A stretch of DNA of 64,000 nucleotides from positions 3,028,982 through 3,092,981 of the forward strand of contig NC_030681.2 of NCBI RefSeq assembly GCF_000004195.4, in the 5' to 3' direction. The translations under genes and the position numbers were made by a program. Source of the DNA: Xenopus tropicalis. Its lineage: Eukaryota; Chordata; Amphibia; Anura; Pipidae. A model generated the notes under the pieces. That model worked only from the letters and a program-made list of their open reading frames with translations. It was not told the origin of the DNA and did no database searches. Shown here piece by piece: positions 40,401-55,400 of this stretch (positions are counted from its first letter, which is position 1; the number at the start of each line of letters is the position of its first letter).

Positions 40401-43400
40401 CCCCTCTATACCGGTTCTACCCCGGCCCCCTCTATACTGGTTCTACCCTGGTCCCCTCTATACTGGTTCTACCCTGGTCCCCTCTATACCGGTTCTACCC
40501 TGGTCCCCTCTATACCGGTTCTACCCCGGTCTCCTCTATACTGGTTCTACCCTGGTCCCCTCTATACCGGTTCTACCCTGGTCCCCTCTATACCGGTTCT
40601 ACCCTGGTCCCCTCTATACTGGTTCTACCCTGGTCCCCTCTATACCGGTTCTACCCTGGTCCCCTCTATACCGGTTCTACCCCGGTCTCCTCTATACTGG
40701 TTCTACCCTGGTCCCCTCTATACCGGTTCTACCCTGGTCCCCTCTATACCGGTTCTACCCTGGTCCCCTCTATACTGGTTCTACCCTGGTCCCCTCTATA
40801 CTGGTTCTACCCTGGTCCCCTCTATACTGGTTCTACCCCAGTCTCCTCTATACCGGTTCTACCCTGGTCCCCTCTATACCGGTTCTACCCCGGTCTCCTC
40901 TATACCGGTTCTACCCTGGTCCCCTCTATACCGGTTCTACCCCGGTCTCCTCTATACCGGTTCTACCCTGGTCCCCTCTATACCGGTTCTACCCCGGCCC
41001 CCTCTATACTGGTTCTACCCCGGTCTCCTCTATACCGGTTCTACCCTGGTCCCCTCTATACCGGTTCTACCCCGGCCCCCTCTATACTGGTTCTACCCTG
41101 GTCCCCTCTATACCGGTTCTACCCCGGTCCCCTCTATACCGGTTCTACCCCGGTCTCCTCTATACCGGTTCTACCCCGGCCCCCTCTATACCGGTTCTAC
41201 CCCGGTCTCCTCTATACCGGTTCTACCCCGGTCCCCTCTATACCGGTTCTACCCCGGTCTCCTCTATACCGGTTCTACCCCGGTCCCCTCTATACTGGTT
41301 CTACCCCGGTCCCCTCTATACCGGTTCTACCCCGGCCCCCTCTATACCGGTTCTACCCCGGTCTCCTCTATACCGGTTCTACCCCGGTCCCCTCTATACC
41401 GGTTCTACCCCGGTCCCCTCTATACCGGTTCTACCCCGGTCTCCTCTATACCGGTTCTACCCCGGTCCCCTCTATACTGGTTCTACCCCGGTCTCCTCTA
41501 TACCGGTTCTACCCCGGTCCCCTCTATACTGGTTCTACCCCGGTCCCCTCTATACCGGTTCTACCCCGGTCTCCTCTATACCGGTTCTACCCTGGTCCCC
41601 TCTATACTGGTTCTACCCCGGTCCCCTCTATATTAGCTCTGTCTCCCACACACACACTGTCTCTCCCACACACACACTGTCTCTCCCAGTCTCCCATATA
41701 TAACAACTCTCTCTTGGTCTCTCCACTAATTTAGTAACAAGTAAAATTTTTTTAATGAAGTCACTTAATGATTCATCAGCCACAAATCTCTAAAGATCTG
41801 ACTCCCAATTACCAAACTCGCCAAGCTCAGGGACTTAATTAAATATAAATAATATAAATTAATAAATAAGCAAAGTCAGAAGTTCCCATGTAAATGAATT
41901 CCGGGAATACCAGCGGCACAAATAAACTTGTCTGCGCATCTCTCTAATAAATCCCCAAACTCTCAGGACAGTGCTTCTAGCTCCGAGGCCTCACAGGGGC
42001 TTCTGTATGTGGGATACGGGCTCCGGGCAGTCACTATATGCGGGATACGGGCCCCGGGCAGTCACCGTATGTGGGATACGGGCCCCGGGCAGTCACCGTA
42101 TGCAGGATACAGGCCCTGGGCAGTCACTGAATGCGGGATACGGGCCCTGGGCAGTCACTGAATGCGGGATACGGGCCCCGGGCAGTCACCGTATGCGGGA
42201 TACAGGCCCTGGGCAGTCACTGTATGTGGGATACGGGCCCCGGGCAGTCACCGTATGCGGGATACGGGCCCTGGGCAGTCACTGAATGCGGGATACGGGC
42301 CCCGGGCAGTCACTGTATGCGGGATACGGGCCCCGAGCAGTCACCGTATGCGGGATACGGGCCCCGGGCAGTCACTGAATGCGGGATACGGGCCCCGGGC
42401 AGTCACTGAATGCGGGATACGGGCCCCGAGCAGTCACCGTATGCGGGATACGGGCCCCGGGCAGTCACTGTATGCGGGATACGGGCCCCGGGCAGTCACT
42501 GAATGCGGGATACGGGCCCCGGGCAGTCACTGTATGCGGGATACGGGCCCCGAGCAGTCACCGTATGCGGGATACGGGCCCCGGGCAGTCACCGTATGCG
42601 GGATACGGGCCCCGAGCAGTCACCGTATGCGGGATACGGGCCCCGGGCAGTCACTGTATGCGGGATACGGGCCCTGGGCAGTCACTGAATGCGGGATACG
42701 GGCCCTGGGCAGTCACTGAATGCGGGATACGGGCCCCGGGCAGTCACCGTATGCGGGATACGGGCCCCGGGCAGTCACTGTATGCGGGATACGGGCCCTG
42801 GGCAGTCACTGAATGCGGGATACGGGCCCTGGGCAGTCACTGAATGCGGGATACGGGCCCCGGGCAGTCACTGTATGCGGGATACGGGCCCCGGGCAGTC
42901 ACTGTATGCGGGATACGGGCCCCGGGCAGTCACTGTATGCGGGATACGGGCCCCGAGCAGACATTGCTAGGCTTCCATTGGCTGTAAATGATGAGCTGAA
43001 GTAATGGATCTGAGGCAGAACGTGACAATGACATGCTGACCGGTTGCTGCCCGTGACAGCCAGTTATTTTCCTGCTTAGGATAAGAGACAGATAAAAATA
43101 TAGAGGACAATTTGTTCATTATGAATGACTTTGCAGAAGGGTTTGGAAATCAGCGCAGTCCGGACTGTGAATTCCCGACTCTCTATTCCCGACTATTCCC
43201 GACTCTCTATTCCCGACTCTCTATTCCCAACTCTCTATTCCCAACTCTCTATTCCCAACTCTCTATTCCCAACTCTCTATTCCCAACTCTCTATTCCCAA
43301 CTCTCTATTCCCAACACTGGTCTCAGGGAAGAGATAAGTCACCTGAGCGCTTCCATATATTCTCATTTACTGCCCTACTGGGCCTGTTCCTCAGCGCTCT

Positions 43401-46400
43401 CGTCCCTCTCGCCCCTCTCTCTCCGCTCTCCATCAAACCAAGAGAAGATACATAAGGAGCACTTAGGGGTTTACTGGCCCTGACAAATCACTCCTTCCTG
43501 CTGCTCTGCTGTTATACAGAAAGGCAGATTTATTGTGGAAATAAACTCTCCGCTTGTCTTGATAAAACTGTGTTACCTTTGCCTTTAGAATCGGCACCGA
43601 AGGGTAAACGTTAGCGGGGACTTCCCTGGCATGTAGGGGAAACAGAGGAATAAGGTACCAACGGCAGTAGGGCAAAATAGCCATCATGGTGAGGGAAGGA
43701 GTGGACAGTAGGGCAAGATGGAGACAGTAGGGCAAGATGGGGACAGTAGGGTAAGATGGAGACAGTAGGGCAAGATGGGGACAGTAGGGCAAGATGGAGA
43801 CAGTAGGGCAAGATGGAGACAGTAGGGCAAGATGGGGACAGTAGGGCAAGATGGAGACAGTAGGGCAAGATGGAGACAGAAGGGCAAGATGGAGACAGAA
43901 GGGAAAGATGGAGACAGTAGGGCAAGATGGGGACAGTAGGGCAAGAGGGGGACAGTAGGGTAAGAGGGAGACAGTAGGACAAGATGAAGACAGTAGGGCA
44001 AGATGGAGACAGTAGGACAAGATGGAGACAGTAGGACAAGATGAAGACAGTAGGACAAGATGGAGACAGTAGGACAAGATGGAGACAGTAGGACAAGATG
44101 GAGACAGTAGGACAAGATGAAGACAGTAGGACAAGATGGAGACAGTAGGACAAGATGGAGACAGTAGGACAAGATGGAGACAGTAGGGCAAGATGGAGAC
44201 AGTAGGGCAAGATGGAGACAGTAGGGCAAGATGGAGACAGTAGGATAAGATGGAGACAGTAGGGCAAGATGGAGACAGTAGGGCAAGATGGAGACAGTAG
44301 GGCAAGATGGGGACAGTAGGGCAAGATGGAGACAGTAGGGCAAGATGGAGACAGTAGGGCAAGATGGGGACAGTAGGGCAAGATGGAGACAGTAGGGCAA
44401 GATGGGGACAGTAGGGCAAGATGGGGACAGTAGGGCAAGATGGAGACAGTAGGGCAAGATGGGGACAGTAGGGCAAGATGGAGACAGTAGGGCAAGATGG
44501 AGACAGTAGGGCAAGATGGAGACAGTAGGGCAAGATGGAGACAGTAGGGCGAGATGGAGACAGTAGGGCGAGATGGAGACAGTAGGGCGAGATGGAGACA
44601 GTAGGGCGAGATGGAGACAGTAGGGCGAGATGGAGACAGTAGGGCGAGATGGAGACAGTAGGGCAAGATGGAGACAGTAGGGCAAGATGGAGACAGTAGG
44701 ACAAGATGGAGACAGTAGGACAAGATGGAGACAGTAGGGCAAGATGGAGACAGTAGGGCAAGATGGAGACAGTAGGACAAGATGGAGACAGTAGGACAAG
44801 ATGGAGACAGTAGGACAAGATGGAGACAGTAGGATAAGATGGAGACAGTAGGGCAAGATGGAGACAGTAGGGCAAGATGGAGACAGTAGGACAAGATGAA
44901 GACAGTAGGACAAGATGGAGACAGTAGGGCAAGATGGAGACAGTAGGGCAAGATGGAGACAGTAGGGCAAGATGGAGACAGTAGGGCAAGATGGAGACAG
45001 TAGGACAAGATGGAGACAGTAGGGCAAGATGGAGACAGTAGGACAAGATGGAGACAGTAGGATAAGATGGAGACAGTAGGGCAAGATGGAGACAGTAGGG
45101 CAAGATGGAGACAGTAGGGCAAGATGAAGACAGTAGGACAAGATGGAGACAGTAGGACAAGATGGAGACAGTAGGACAAGATGGAGACAGTAGGACAAGA
45201 TGGAGACAGTAGGATAAGATGGAGACAGTAGGGCAAGATGGAGACAGTAGGGCAAGATGGAGACAGTAGGACAAGATGAAGACAGTAGGACAAGATGGAG
45301 ACAGTAGGGCAAGATGGAGACAGTAGGGCAAGATGGAGACAGTAGGGCAAGATGGAGACAGTGGGGCAAGATGGAGACAGTAGGGCAAGATGGAGACAGT
45401 AGGGCAAGATGGAGACAGTAGGGCAAGATGGAGACAGTAGGGCAAGATGGAGACAGTAGGGCAATGATTCCAAACTGGAATCATTTTATTGACATACAGC
45501 TCCAGGTACCCACCAACAGCTAAAGGCTTTAAAGGGATTCTGGGAATTGTAGTTTAAGAGCAGCTAAAGGGCTGTGAGTTGGACAGTCCTGCTGTATAGA
45601 AACCACGGGGCCCAAAGTACAGACAGCTCCGAGCAGATCTGCAGCAATGAGATATTTATTATACAGACATGGAGGGACGGAGATGGTTAATTCAGGGACT
45701 GGTAGAAAACTGACCATAGGGGGCGCTGTATGAGGTATAAATGAGACACGGGAATAAGGAACTCTGTGCCCCTTCTCTCTGCTTTTATTGCAATTGAATG
45801 AAAAAAGAATAAAACCAAAACACGGTGTCAGAATGAAAAATGTCATTGTGGCGGTTTAATCAGCGCTGATTCAGGGGCGCCCCGGGGCAATACATCATCC
45901 CAACAAATAGTTCCCAGCGCTCTTATCGGATCTGACGCACAAACACAAAATCAGTTCATAGACTTGTTACTGTGTCTGCGCTGAGGGAAAGGGCCGCCAT
46001 TACTCTCTCACTGTGGCCCTTCCTATTAGGGGCAATTATAGGGGCAGTTAACGTCTGACTATTCCCACTGGGTGGGGCAACTTCCCAGAGATATACCCGT
46101 CCTTCCAGGTTGGAATTATAACCCCTAAAACTCATATTTTACCCTGACTCCCATACACAGTAATATATTTACTATACAGTGGAGGAAATAATGATTTGAC
46201 CCCTCACTGATTTTGTAAGTTTGTCCAATGACAAAGAAATGAAAAGTCTCAGAACAGTATCATTTCAATGGTAGGTTTAACAGTGGCAGATAGCACATCA
46301 AAAGGAAAATGGAAAAAAGAACTTGAAATAAAAGATAGCAACTGATTTGCATTTCATTGAGTGAAATAAGTTTTTGAACCCTCTAACAAAAAAAGACTTA

Positions 46401-49400
46401 ATACTTAGTGGAAAAGCCCTTGTTTGCAAGCACAGAGGTCAAACGTTTCTTGTAATTGATGAGCAAGTTTGCGCCCATTTTAGGAGGAATGTTGGTCCCA
46501 CTCCTCTTTGCAGATCATCTCTAAATCCCTAAGGTTTCTGTCTCTGTGCAACTCTGAGCTTGAGCTCCCTCCATAGGTTTTCTATTGGATTAAGGTCCGG
46601 AGACTGACTAGGCCACTCCATGACCTTAATGTGCTTCTTCTTGAGCCACTCCTTTGTTGCCTTTGCTGTATGTTTTGGGTCATTGTCGTGCTGGAACACC
46701 CATCCACCACCCATTTTCAGTTTCCTGGCAGAGGGAAGGAGGTTGTCGTTCAGGATTTCACGATACATGGCTCCGTCCATTTTCCCGTTAATGCGAATAA
46801 GTTGTCCTGTGCCCTTAGCAGAAAAACACCCCCAAAGCAAAATGTTTCCACCCCCATGCTTGACGGTGGGGACGGTGTTTTGGGGGTCATAGGCAGCATT
46901 TTTCTTCCTCCAAACACAGCGAGTTGAGTTAATGCCAAAGAGCTCTATTTTGGTCTCATCAGACCACAGCACCTTCTCCCAGTCACTCACAGAATCATTC
47001 AGGTGTTCATTGGCAAACTTCAGGCCTGCACATGTGCCTTCTTGAGCAGGGGGACCTTGCGAGCCCTGCAGGATTTTAATCCATTGCGGTGTAATGTGTT
47101 TCCAATGGTTTTCTTGGTGACTGTGGTCCCTGCTAATTTGAGGTCAGTAACTAACTCCTCCCGTGTAGTTCTAGGATGCTTTTTCACCTTTCTCAGAATC
47201 ATTGACACCCCACGAGGTGAGATCTTGCGTGGAGCCCCAGAGCGAGGTCGATTGATGGTCATTTTGTGCTCCTTCCATTTTCCAACAATCGCACCAACAG
47301 TTGTCACCTTCTCTCCCAGCTTCTTGCTAATGGTTTTGTAGCCCATTCCAGCCTTGTGCAGGTCTACAATTTTGTCTCTGACATCCTTGGGCAGCTCTTT
47401 GGTCTTTCCCATGTTGGAGAGTTTGGAGTCTGCTTGATTGATTGATTCTGTGGACAGGTGTCTTTTATACAGGTGACTAGTTAAGACAGGTGTCCTTAAT
47501 GAGGTTGACTAATTGAGTAGAAGTGTCTAACCACTCTGTGGGAGCCAGAACTCTTAATGGTTGGTAGGGGTTCAAAAACTTATTTCACTCAATGAAATGC
47601 AAATCAGTTGCTATCTTTTATTTCAAGTTCTTTTTTCCATTTTCCTTTTGATGTGCTATCTGCCACTGTTAAACCTACCATTGAAATGATACTGTTCTGA
47701 GACTTTTCATTTCTTTGTCATTGCACAAACTTACAAAATCAGTGAGGGGTCAAATCATTATTTCCTCCACTGTATATGAATAAATAATGTGAATGAAGGG
47801 CTAAACTTGATGGAACCTGAGGCTTATAGGGGTTGGTCCCCTTTGGGTTAATTTGGAAATTCAGCAGCTCTCTGGTTGCTAGGGTCCAATTTACCTTTGT
47901 AACCAGGGAGTAGTTTGAATAAGGGACTTGTATATGAATAGGGGAGGGGCTGAATAGAAAGATAAGGAATAAAAAGTAACAATAACAATAAAACTGGAGC
48001 CTCACAGAGCAATAGGGTTTGGCTGCCGGGGTCAGTGACCCCCATTTGAAAGCTGGAAAGAAGCAGAAGAGGAAGGCAAATAATTCTATAAAAGATAAAT
48101 AATAAAGACCAATTGAAAGGTTGCTTAGAATTTGCCATTCTATAACGTATAAAAAGTTAACTCAGTACCGTGTTGGCCTACTGAACCTTTAACAGGACAA
48201 TGTGGCTACTCGGGCGCCCGGATTCCATGAAATAAATGAGAAGTGGGTGCGGGTATGATGGGTGCAGGTATGATGGGTGCGGGTATTATTGGTGCGGGTA
48301 TGATGGGTGCGGGTATTATGGGTGCAGGTATGATGGGCGCATGGGTGCGGGTAAGATGGGTGCATGGGTGCGGGTATGATGGGTGCATGGGTGCGGGTAT
48401 GATGGGTGTGTTTATGATGGGTGTGGGTATGATGAGTGCGGGTATGATAGTTGTGGGTATTATGTGTGTGGGTGGTGCATGGGTGTGGGTATAATGGGTG
48501 CAGGTATGATGGGTGTATGGGTGCAGGTATAATGGGTGCGTGGGTGCGGGTATGATGGGTGCGGGTATTATCGGTGCGGATATGATGGGTGCGGGTATTA
48601 TGGGTGCAGGTATGATGGGCGCATGGGTGCGGGTATGATGGGTGCGGGTATTATGGGTGCAGGTATGATGGGCGCATGGGTGCGGGTATGATGGGTGTGT
48701 TTATGATGGGTGTGGGTATGATGGGTGCAGGTATGATGGGCGCATGGGTGTGGGTATGATGGGCGCATGGGTGCGGGTATGATTGGTGCATGGGTGCGGG
48801 TATGATGGGTGTGTTTATGATGGGTGTGGGTATTATGGGTGCAGGTATGATGGGCGCATGGGTGTGGGTATGATGGGCGCATGGGTGCGGGTATGATGGG
48901 TGCATGGGTGCGGGTATGATGGGTGTGTTTATGATGGGTGCGGGTATGATAGTTGTGGGTATTATGCATGCGGGTGGTGCATGGGTGCGGGTATAATGGG
49001 TGCGGGTATGATGGGTGCATGGGTGTAGGTATTATGGGTGCATGGGTGTGGGTATAATGGGTGCATGGGTGCAGGTATGATGGGTGCATGGGTGCAGCAT
49101 TACCTTCAGGGATCTGTCCTCGCATTCTGACAGGTTTCTCCAGGGGGCGCTAGAATTCTCCTTTAACAGCCAATTGCCTTCAGGGGTGCAGTAGCGGAAA
49201 ACCCTCCCATGGGTCACTGTCAGAAGAAGAAGAAGCAGATGAAGGTGTCACTCAAGCAACGTCCCGGCCCAGAATCCCTACAGCACTGCCGACTGGGTGC
49301 CACATAAACAGACACAATGGGCCTGATTCACTAAAGGGCGATAAAACGTGCGCTATTCTTATTGTGCGCTAAAATTTTTACCGCCGCTTAATTTTGGCGA

Positions 49401-52400
49401 TTTTTCGCACGATTCACTATAAGCATACTCGCGCTTTTTTACGCGCGATATTGCAAGCGTTATTTAACTCGCGAAAGACTATTTCAATGCGGTATTTGCC
49501 TGTACATGCGCTAAATTACGCGAATAATCGCCGAATATGAATGGTAGCATAGAAATAGTGTATAAAAATTGTCGAAGCATATAAATGGTGTATATAAATA
49601 TTAGCCACATATAAATGGTAGCATATAAATAGTAGCATATAAATAGTAGCATATAAATAGTAGCATATAAATAGTAGCATATAAATGGTAGCATATAAAT
49701 AGTAGCATATAAATGGTAGCATATAAATAGTAGCATATAAATGGTAGCATATAAATAGTAGCATATAAATAGTAGCATATAAATAGTAGCATATAAATAG
49801 TAGCCACTAGTGATGAGTGAATCTGTTCTGGTTTCTTTAGTGAAAAATTAGCAAATCTTTTGAAAGATCCACGAAACGGCAAAAATGTTGTGCGGGCAAA
49901 AAATTGTTGCTGTGACTATTATTTTTTGACACTTGTATCAATTTTTGGATGTGCGGTGAATTTTTGCGTGGCAAATTTTTTCATGCGTTTTGCCATTGGC
50001 GGATTGTTTTGCGAAACGCATGAAAAAATCCGCCGCGAAAAAATTCAACGCATGTCCAAAAATTCGCTGCGAATCCATGCCTGGCGAAACATTTCATCAC
50101 TTGTAGCCAAATAGAAATAGTCGCGCAAATGAATGCACGCCATGTTAGCCATACACGCCAATACTTGCGGAAAATTACTGTATTAAAAATGCCCATTTCG
50201 CTGCAAACTGGCGGCTGCGTCACTCTGGGGGAAACACAGACTGAATAAATAACACTGTAAGTCCATATTTTATTGCAAAAACTCATTTACTGCACTTTTG
50301 TATAATTTTTCGCCTGCCTGTAGTAGGTGTTAATTTTCGTATAGCCGAATGCGATATTTAGCGCGCAAAACTTATAGTGAATCATGCGATCGTATTCTTT
50401 TCAGCGCGGAAATTAACGCAAAACGGTAAAACTAGTGCGAGAAATACCCCATGCGAAAATGGCGATTTTTCGCACGCGATAATACTATGGTGAATCGCGC
50501 GCAAGTTATTTTGCGTTTTTTAACGCGAAAAAGCGTGCGATAATTTTTATCGCCCTTTAGTGAATCAGACACAATATCCATTAAAATGAGGACTCGTCAC
50601 CTCGCTGGCCATTGGCTGACATCTAAATGTACTCAGCCAATGAGAGAGAGGCTTTGCAGGCACCGGAATCACCATTTATTGGACCCAGAGCCCAGTACTG
50701 GCATCCATCTCAACTACACCTTTGGTTTCCCCACATGGGCCCCCAGTCTGAGGGCAAATAAAAGGCAAAATAGGAGAAGGGCACTTAGGGGTAGGAACAA
50801 CAGAATGAACTTCCCATTGCCTCTATAAATCAATGGTGAACCTGGGTAAATTCCTATTTACCCTCTGTCTCAGCCTGCGTATGGCCATACCGGCACAGTG
50901 CAGTTGCTAATGGCAACAGTTTTAAAGGGGTTGTTCACTTTAAAATTAACTTTTAGTATGATGTACAAAGTAATATTTGTAGCTTTTTATTTATTTCATT
51001 TTCAGTTTGGCAGCTCTCCAGTTTGGAGTTTCAGCAGCTATCTGGTTGCTAGGGTCTAAATTCCCCTAGCAACCAAGCAGTAGTATAAGGAGATGAATAA
51101 GAGAGGCCCTACAGACACGCCCCACAGACACCGTCCCCACAGACACACCCTACAGACATGCCCTACAGACACACCCCTACAGACACGCCCCACAGACACA
51201 CCCCTACAGACACGCCCCACAGACACACCCCTACAGACATGCCCTACAGACACACCCCTACAGACACACCCCTACAGACACGCCCCACAGACACCGTCCC
51301 CACAGACATGCCCTACAGACACACCCCTACAGACACGCCCCACAGACACACCCCTACAGACATGCCCTACAGACACGCCCCACAGACACAGCCCTACAGA
51401 CACACCCCTACAGACACGCCCCACAGACACCGTCCCCACAGACACGCCCTACAGACACACCCCTACAGACACGCCCCACAGACACACCCCTACAGACATG
51501 CCCTACAGACACGCCCCACAGACACACCCCTACAGACACGCCCCTACAGACACGCCCCACAGACACCGTCCCCACAGACACGCCCTACAGACACACCCCT
51601 ACAGACACACCCTACAGACACACCCCTACAGACACGCCCCACAGACACACCGCTACAAACACACCGCTACAGACACACCCTACAGACACACCCCTACAGA
51701 CACGCCCCACAGACACACCGCTACAGACACACCGCTACAGACACACCGCTACAGACATGCCCCACAGACACACCCTACAGACACGCCCCACAGACAACCC
51801 TACAGACACGCCCCACAGACACACCGCTACAGACACACCGCTACAGACACACCGCTACAGACACACCGCTACAGACATGCCCCACAGACACACCCCTACA
51901 GACACGCCCCACAGACACCGTCCCCACAGACATGCCCTACAGACACACCCCTACAGACACGCCCCACAGACGCACCGCTACAGACACGCCCTACAGACAC
52001 ACCCCTACAGACACGCCCCACAGACACACCGCTACAGACACGCCCCACAGGCACACCCTACAGACACGCCCCACAGACACACCCTGCAGACACGCCCCAC
52101 AGACATGCCCTACAGACACACCCCTACAGACACGCCCCACAGACACCGTCCCCACAGACACACCCTACAGACACGCCCCACAGACAACCGTCCCCACAGA
52201 CATGCCCTACAGACACACCCCTACAGACACGCCCCACAGACACCGTCCCCACAGACACGCCCCACAGACATGCCCTACAGACACACCCCTACAGACACGC
52301 CTACAGACACCGTCCCCACAGACACACCCCTACAGACACGCCCCACAGACACCGTCCCCACAGACACACCGCTACAGACACGCCCCACAGACACACCGCT

Positions 52401-55400
52401 ACAGACACGCCCCACAGACACACCGCTACAGACACGCCCCACAGACACACCGCTACAGACATGCCCCACAGACACCGCCCCACAGACATGCCCTACAGAC
52501 ACACCCCTACAGACACGCCCCACAGACACAACCGCTACAGACACGCCCCACAGACACCGCCCCACAGACATGCCCTACAGACACGCCCCTACAGACACAC
52601 CGCTACAGACACGCCCCACAAGACACCGCCCCACAGACATGCCCTACAGACACGCCCCACAGACACACCCCTACAGACACACCGCTACAGACACACCGCT
52701 ACAGACACGCCCCACAGACACACCGCTACAGACATGCCCCACAGACACCGCCCCACAGACACACCCCTACAGACACGCCCCACAGACACCGCTACAGACA
52801 CGCCCCACAGACACCGCCCCACAGACATGCCTACAGACACGCCCCTACAGACACACCGCTACAGACACGCCCCACAGACACCGCCCCACAGACATGCCCT
52901 ACAGACACGCCCCACAGACACACCCCTACAGACACACCGGCTACAGACACGCCCCACAGACACACCCTACAGACACTGCCACCACAGACATGCCCTACAG
53001 ACACGCCCCACAGACACACCCCTACAGACACACCGCTACAGACACGCCCCACAGACACACCCCTACAGACACGCCCCACAGACACTGCCACCACAGACAT
53101 GCCCTACAGACACGCCCCACAGACACACCGCTACAGACACGCCCCACAGACACACCGCTACAGACACGCCCCACAGACGCACCCACAGACAGAGAATACA
53201 GGTATAAGTGAGCCTGGACACGGAATGGACTGAGCGGAACATACAGTAAATATGAGTGGGGCCGGGCCGGGGCTGATTCCAGGAAAGCGCAGGGATGGGG
53301 CAGTTGGGATGACGTCTCTGTAATTAATGTTAATTGCCCGATGCAAACGGACTGGGAAGATTGATGCTCAGGCCTGGAAAGTGCTATGTGTCCCTTCCCT
53401 TCTTCATTATCTGCTCACTAATTAGCTTTGCTCACAGATCAATGGTTTGCGGCTCTGCTGTCACTCAGGAGATTAACCCCCTGCAGCCCCCTCTGGGTCA
53501 ACTGGGAGAGCCGCCCCCGGGGGTGAGTTTTACCCAATGGCAACTCGGTGTAGGAGCTGATATTGCAACATAGATATTTATTGTAAAAATTAAGTGCAAT
53601 AAAGTGGGTTCTGTTGCTGCGTAAGAGCCATGGCGCCCACCCTTCTGCGTGAATGTGAGAGTTACAGTTCAGCTCAAAGACCCTCCCCCCACTATTCCTG
53701 CCGGGAGTCGCATACAGCAGTGCACTATCCGTGTCAGCCACCGACTCTATCTATAGCCCCCCTGTACTGCACAGAAAGAAAGAGAGAGAGAGAGAAAGAG
53801 AAAGAAAGATAGAGATAGTGAGAGAGAAAAAAAGAAAGAAAAAGAAGGAAAGAGAGATAGAGAAAGTGAGACAGAAAAAGAAAGAGAAAGAAAGAAAATA
53901 GAGATAGAGAAAGTGAGAGAAAAAAAAGAAAGAAAGAGAAAGAAGGAAAGAGATAGAGAAAGTGAGACACACAGAGAGAAAGAAAGAGAGATAGATAGAG
54001 AAAGTGAGAGAGAAAAAAAAGAAAGAAAGAGAAAGAAGGAAAGAGAGATAGAGAAAGTGAGAGAGAAAAAAAAGAAAGAAAGAGAAAGAAGGAAAGAGAG
54101 ATAGAGAAAGTGAGAGAGAAAAAAAAGAAAGAAAGAAAGAGAAAGAAGGAAAGAGAGATAGAGAAAGTGAGAGACAGAAAGAGAAAGAAAGAGAGATAGA
54201 GAAAGTAAGACACACAGAGAGAAAGAAAGAGAGATAGATAGAGAAAGTGAGAGAGAAAAAAAAAAGAAAGAAGGAAAGAGAGATCGAGAAAGTGAGAGAG
54301 AAAAAAAAGAAAGAGAAAGAAGGAAAGAGAGATAGAGAAAGTGAGAGACAGAATAAGAGAGAGAGTGAGATACAATTCCCCATGTATTTTCCCACAATGC
54401 AGCAGTTGTTACACAGTTCCAGTCTCGCCTGTATTTGCCCTTTGCCGCCCTGTCAGTTATAAAGCTGCCGCCCTGGGCCCGGGCCCTGGGGTACCTGTAT
54501 ATAATTACCCCCCTGGGCCCCTGTAACTGTGAGTGTTGGTGCGAGAGCGGCGAGACGGGCGAGTCACAGGGAGACAGAGCCGACACTCACATTAAAGGGG
54601 AAATTTCCTGTTAAATTAAAAATAAAATTCAGCTGGAAATGTAAACAAGGAAAGTCTGATACAAATGTGCAGTTTTGCTCTTTTTCTATTCTTTGTAGTT
54701 TATAAATGATTGGGGGGGCGCCATTAGTAGTTGGTACGGCCATTAATATGTAATAAATCAGATGGAGACCCCCCCTGAGGGTTATAAAGAAGGGAAAGCG
54801 GCTCGGAGACAGCAGGATGTTGGGTGGAACCCACTGGGCGCGTTTTGCTGGGGGGAACCAACCCACGCAGATGGGCCAGGGCAGAACCATTTGTCAGGGG
54901 GGCACGGCTGGGTTCCAGTCCCGCGGGGAGAAGGCGGCACTGAGTGGGATAATGGCAGTTACACCCCCCAGTGCTGCCCCCGCAGCCCCCACAGCCCAGA
55001 TTATGTACAGAGACATGTGGGCTGCTACTCTGGCCTAGTTACTCAATGGTTCCTGTGGGTTTATGGCTGGGTCAGGGACTGGGGGGTGCAGGGGCCCCTG
55101 AAACCCCCAAGGGGCTCCCACTGAGGCCTCCACACCCCCTGCAGGGGCAGAGGGAGACTGGCAGCCTGGGGGACCGCCCAGCAGGGATGGAGGCTAGCCC
55201 AGTGGGGCCCACCAGAGCCGGAGCCCAACGGGTTTTTACTCGGTGCCCTGATGGCCCAGTCTGACCCTAGGCTGGGCCAAGTGGAAAATCAATTAAGATT
55301 AAAGGAGAACTTAAGCCTAACTAAAGATGTAAGGCAGACATTTTGTACATTAGGTTTTGGGCTTCTGCACCAGCCCCGGGCCCCCCTCCAGTCCTTTAGC

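Noticed and set aside
39707..45484. Frames of 580-675 codons in the 26-bp and 19-bp arrays
   Set aside because: Repeat translation; three or more overlapping frames are open at once.
46620..46927. Plus-strand frames of 90-98 codons inside the Tc1 element
   Set aside because: Shadows of the transposase on the opposite strand.
51093..53233. Histidine/threonine-rich frames of about 700 codons
   Set aside because: Three overlapping frames of the CAGACACGCC minisatellite; no biological protein resembles them.
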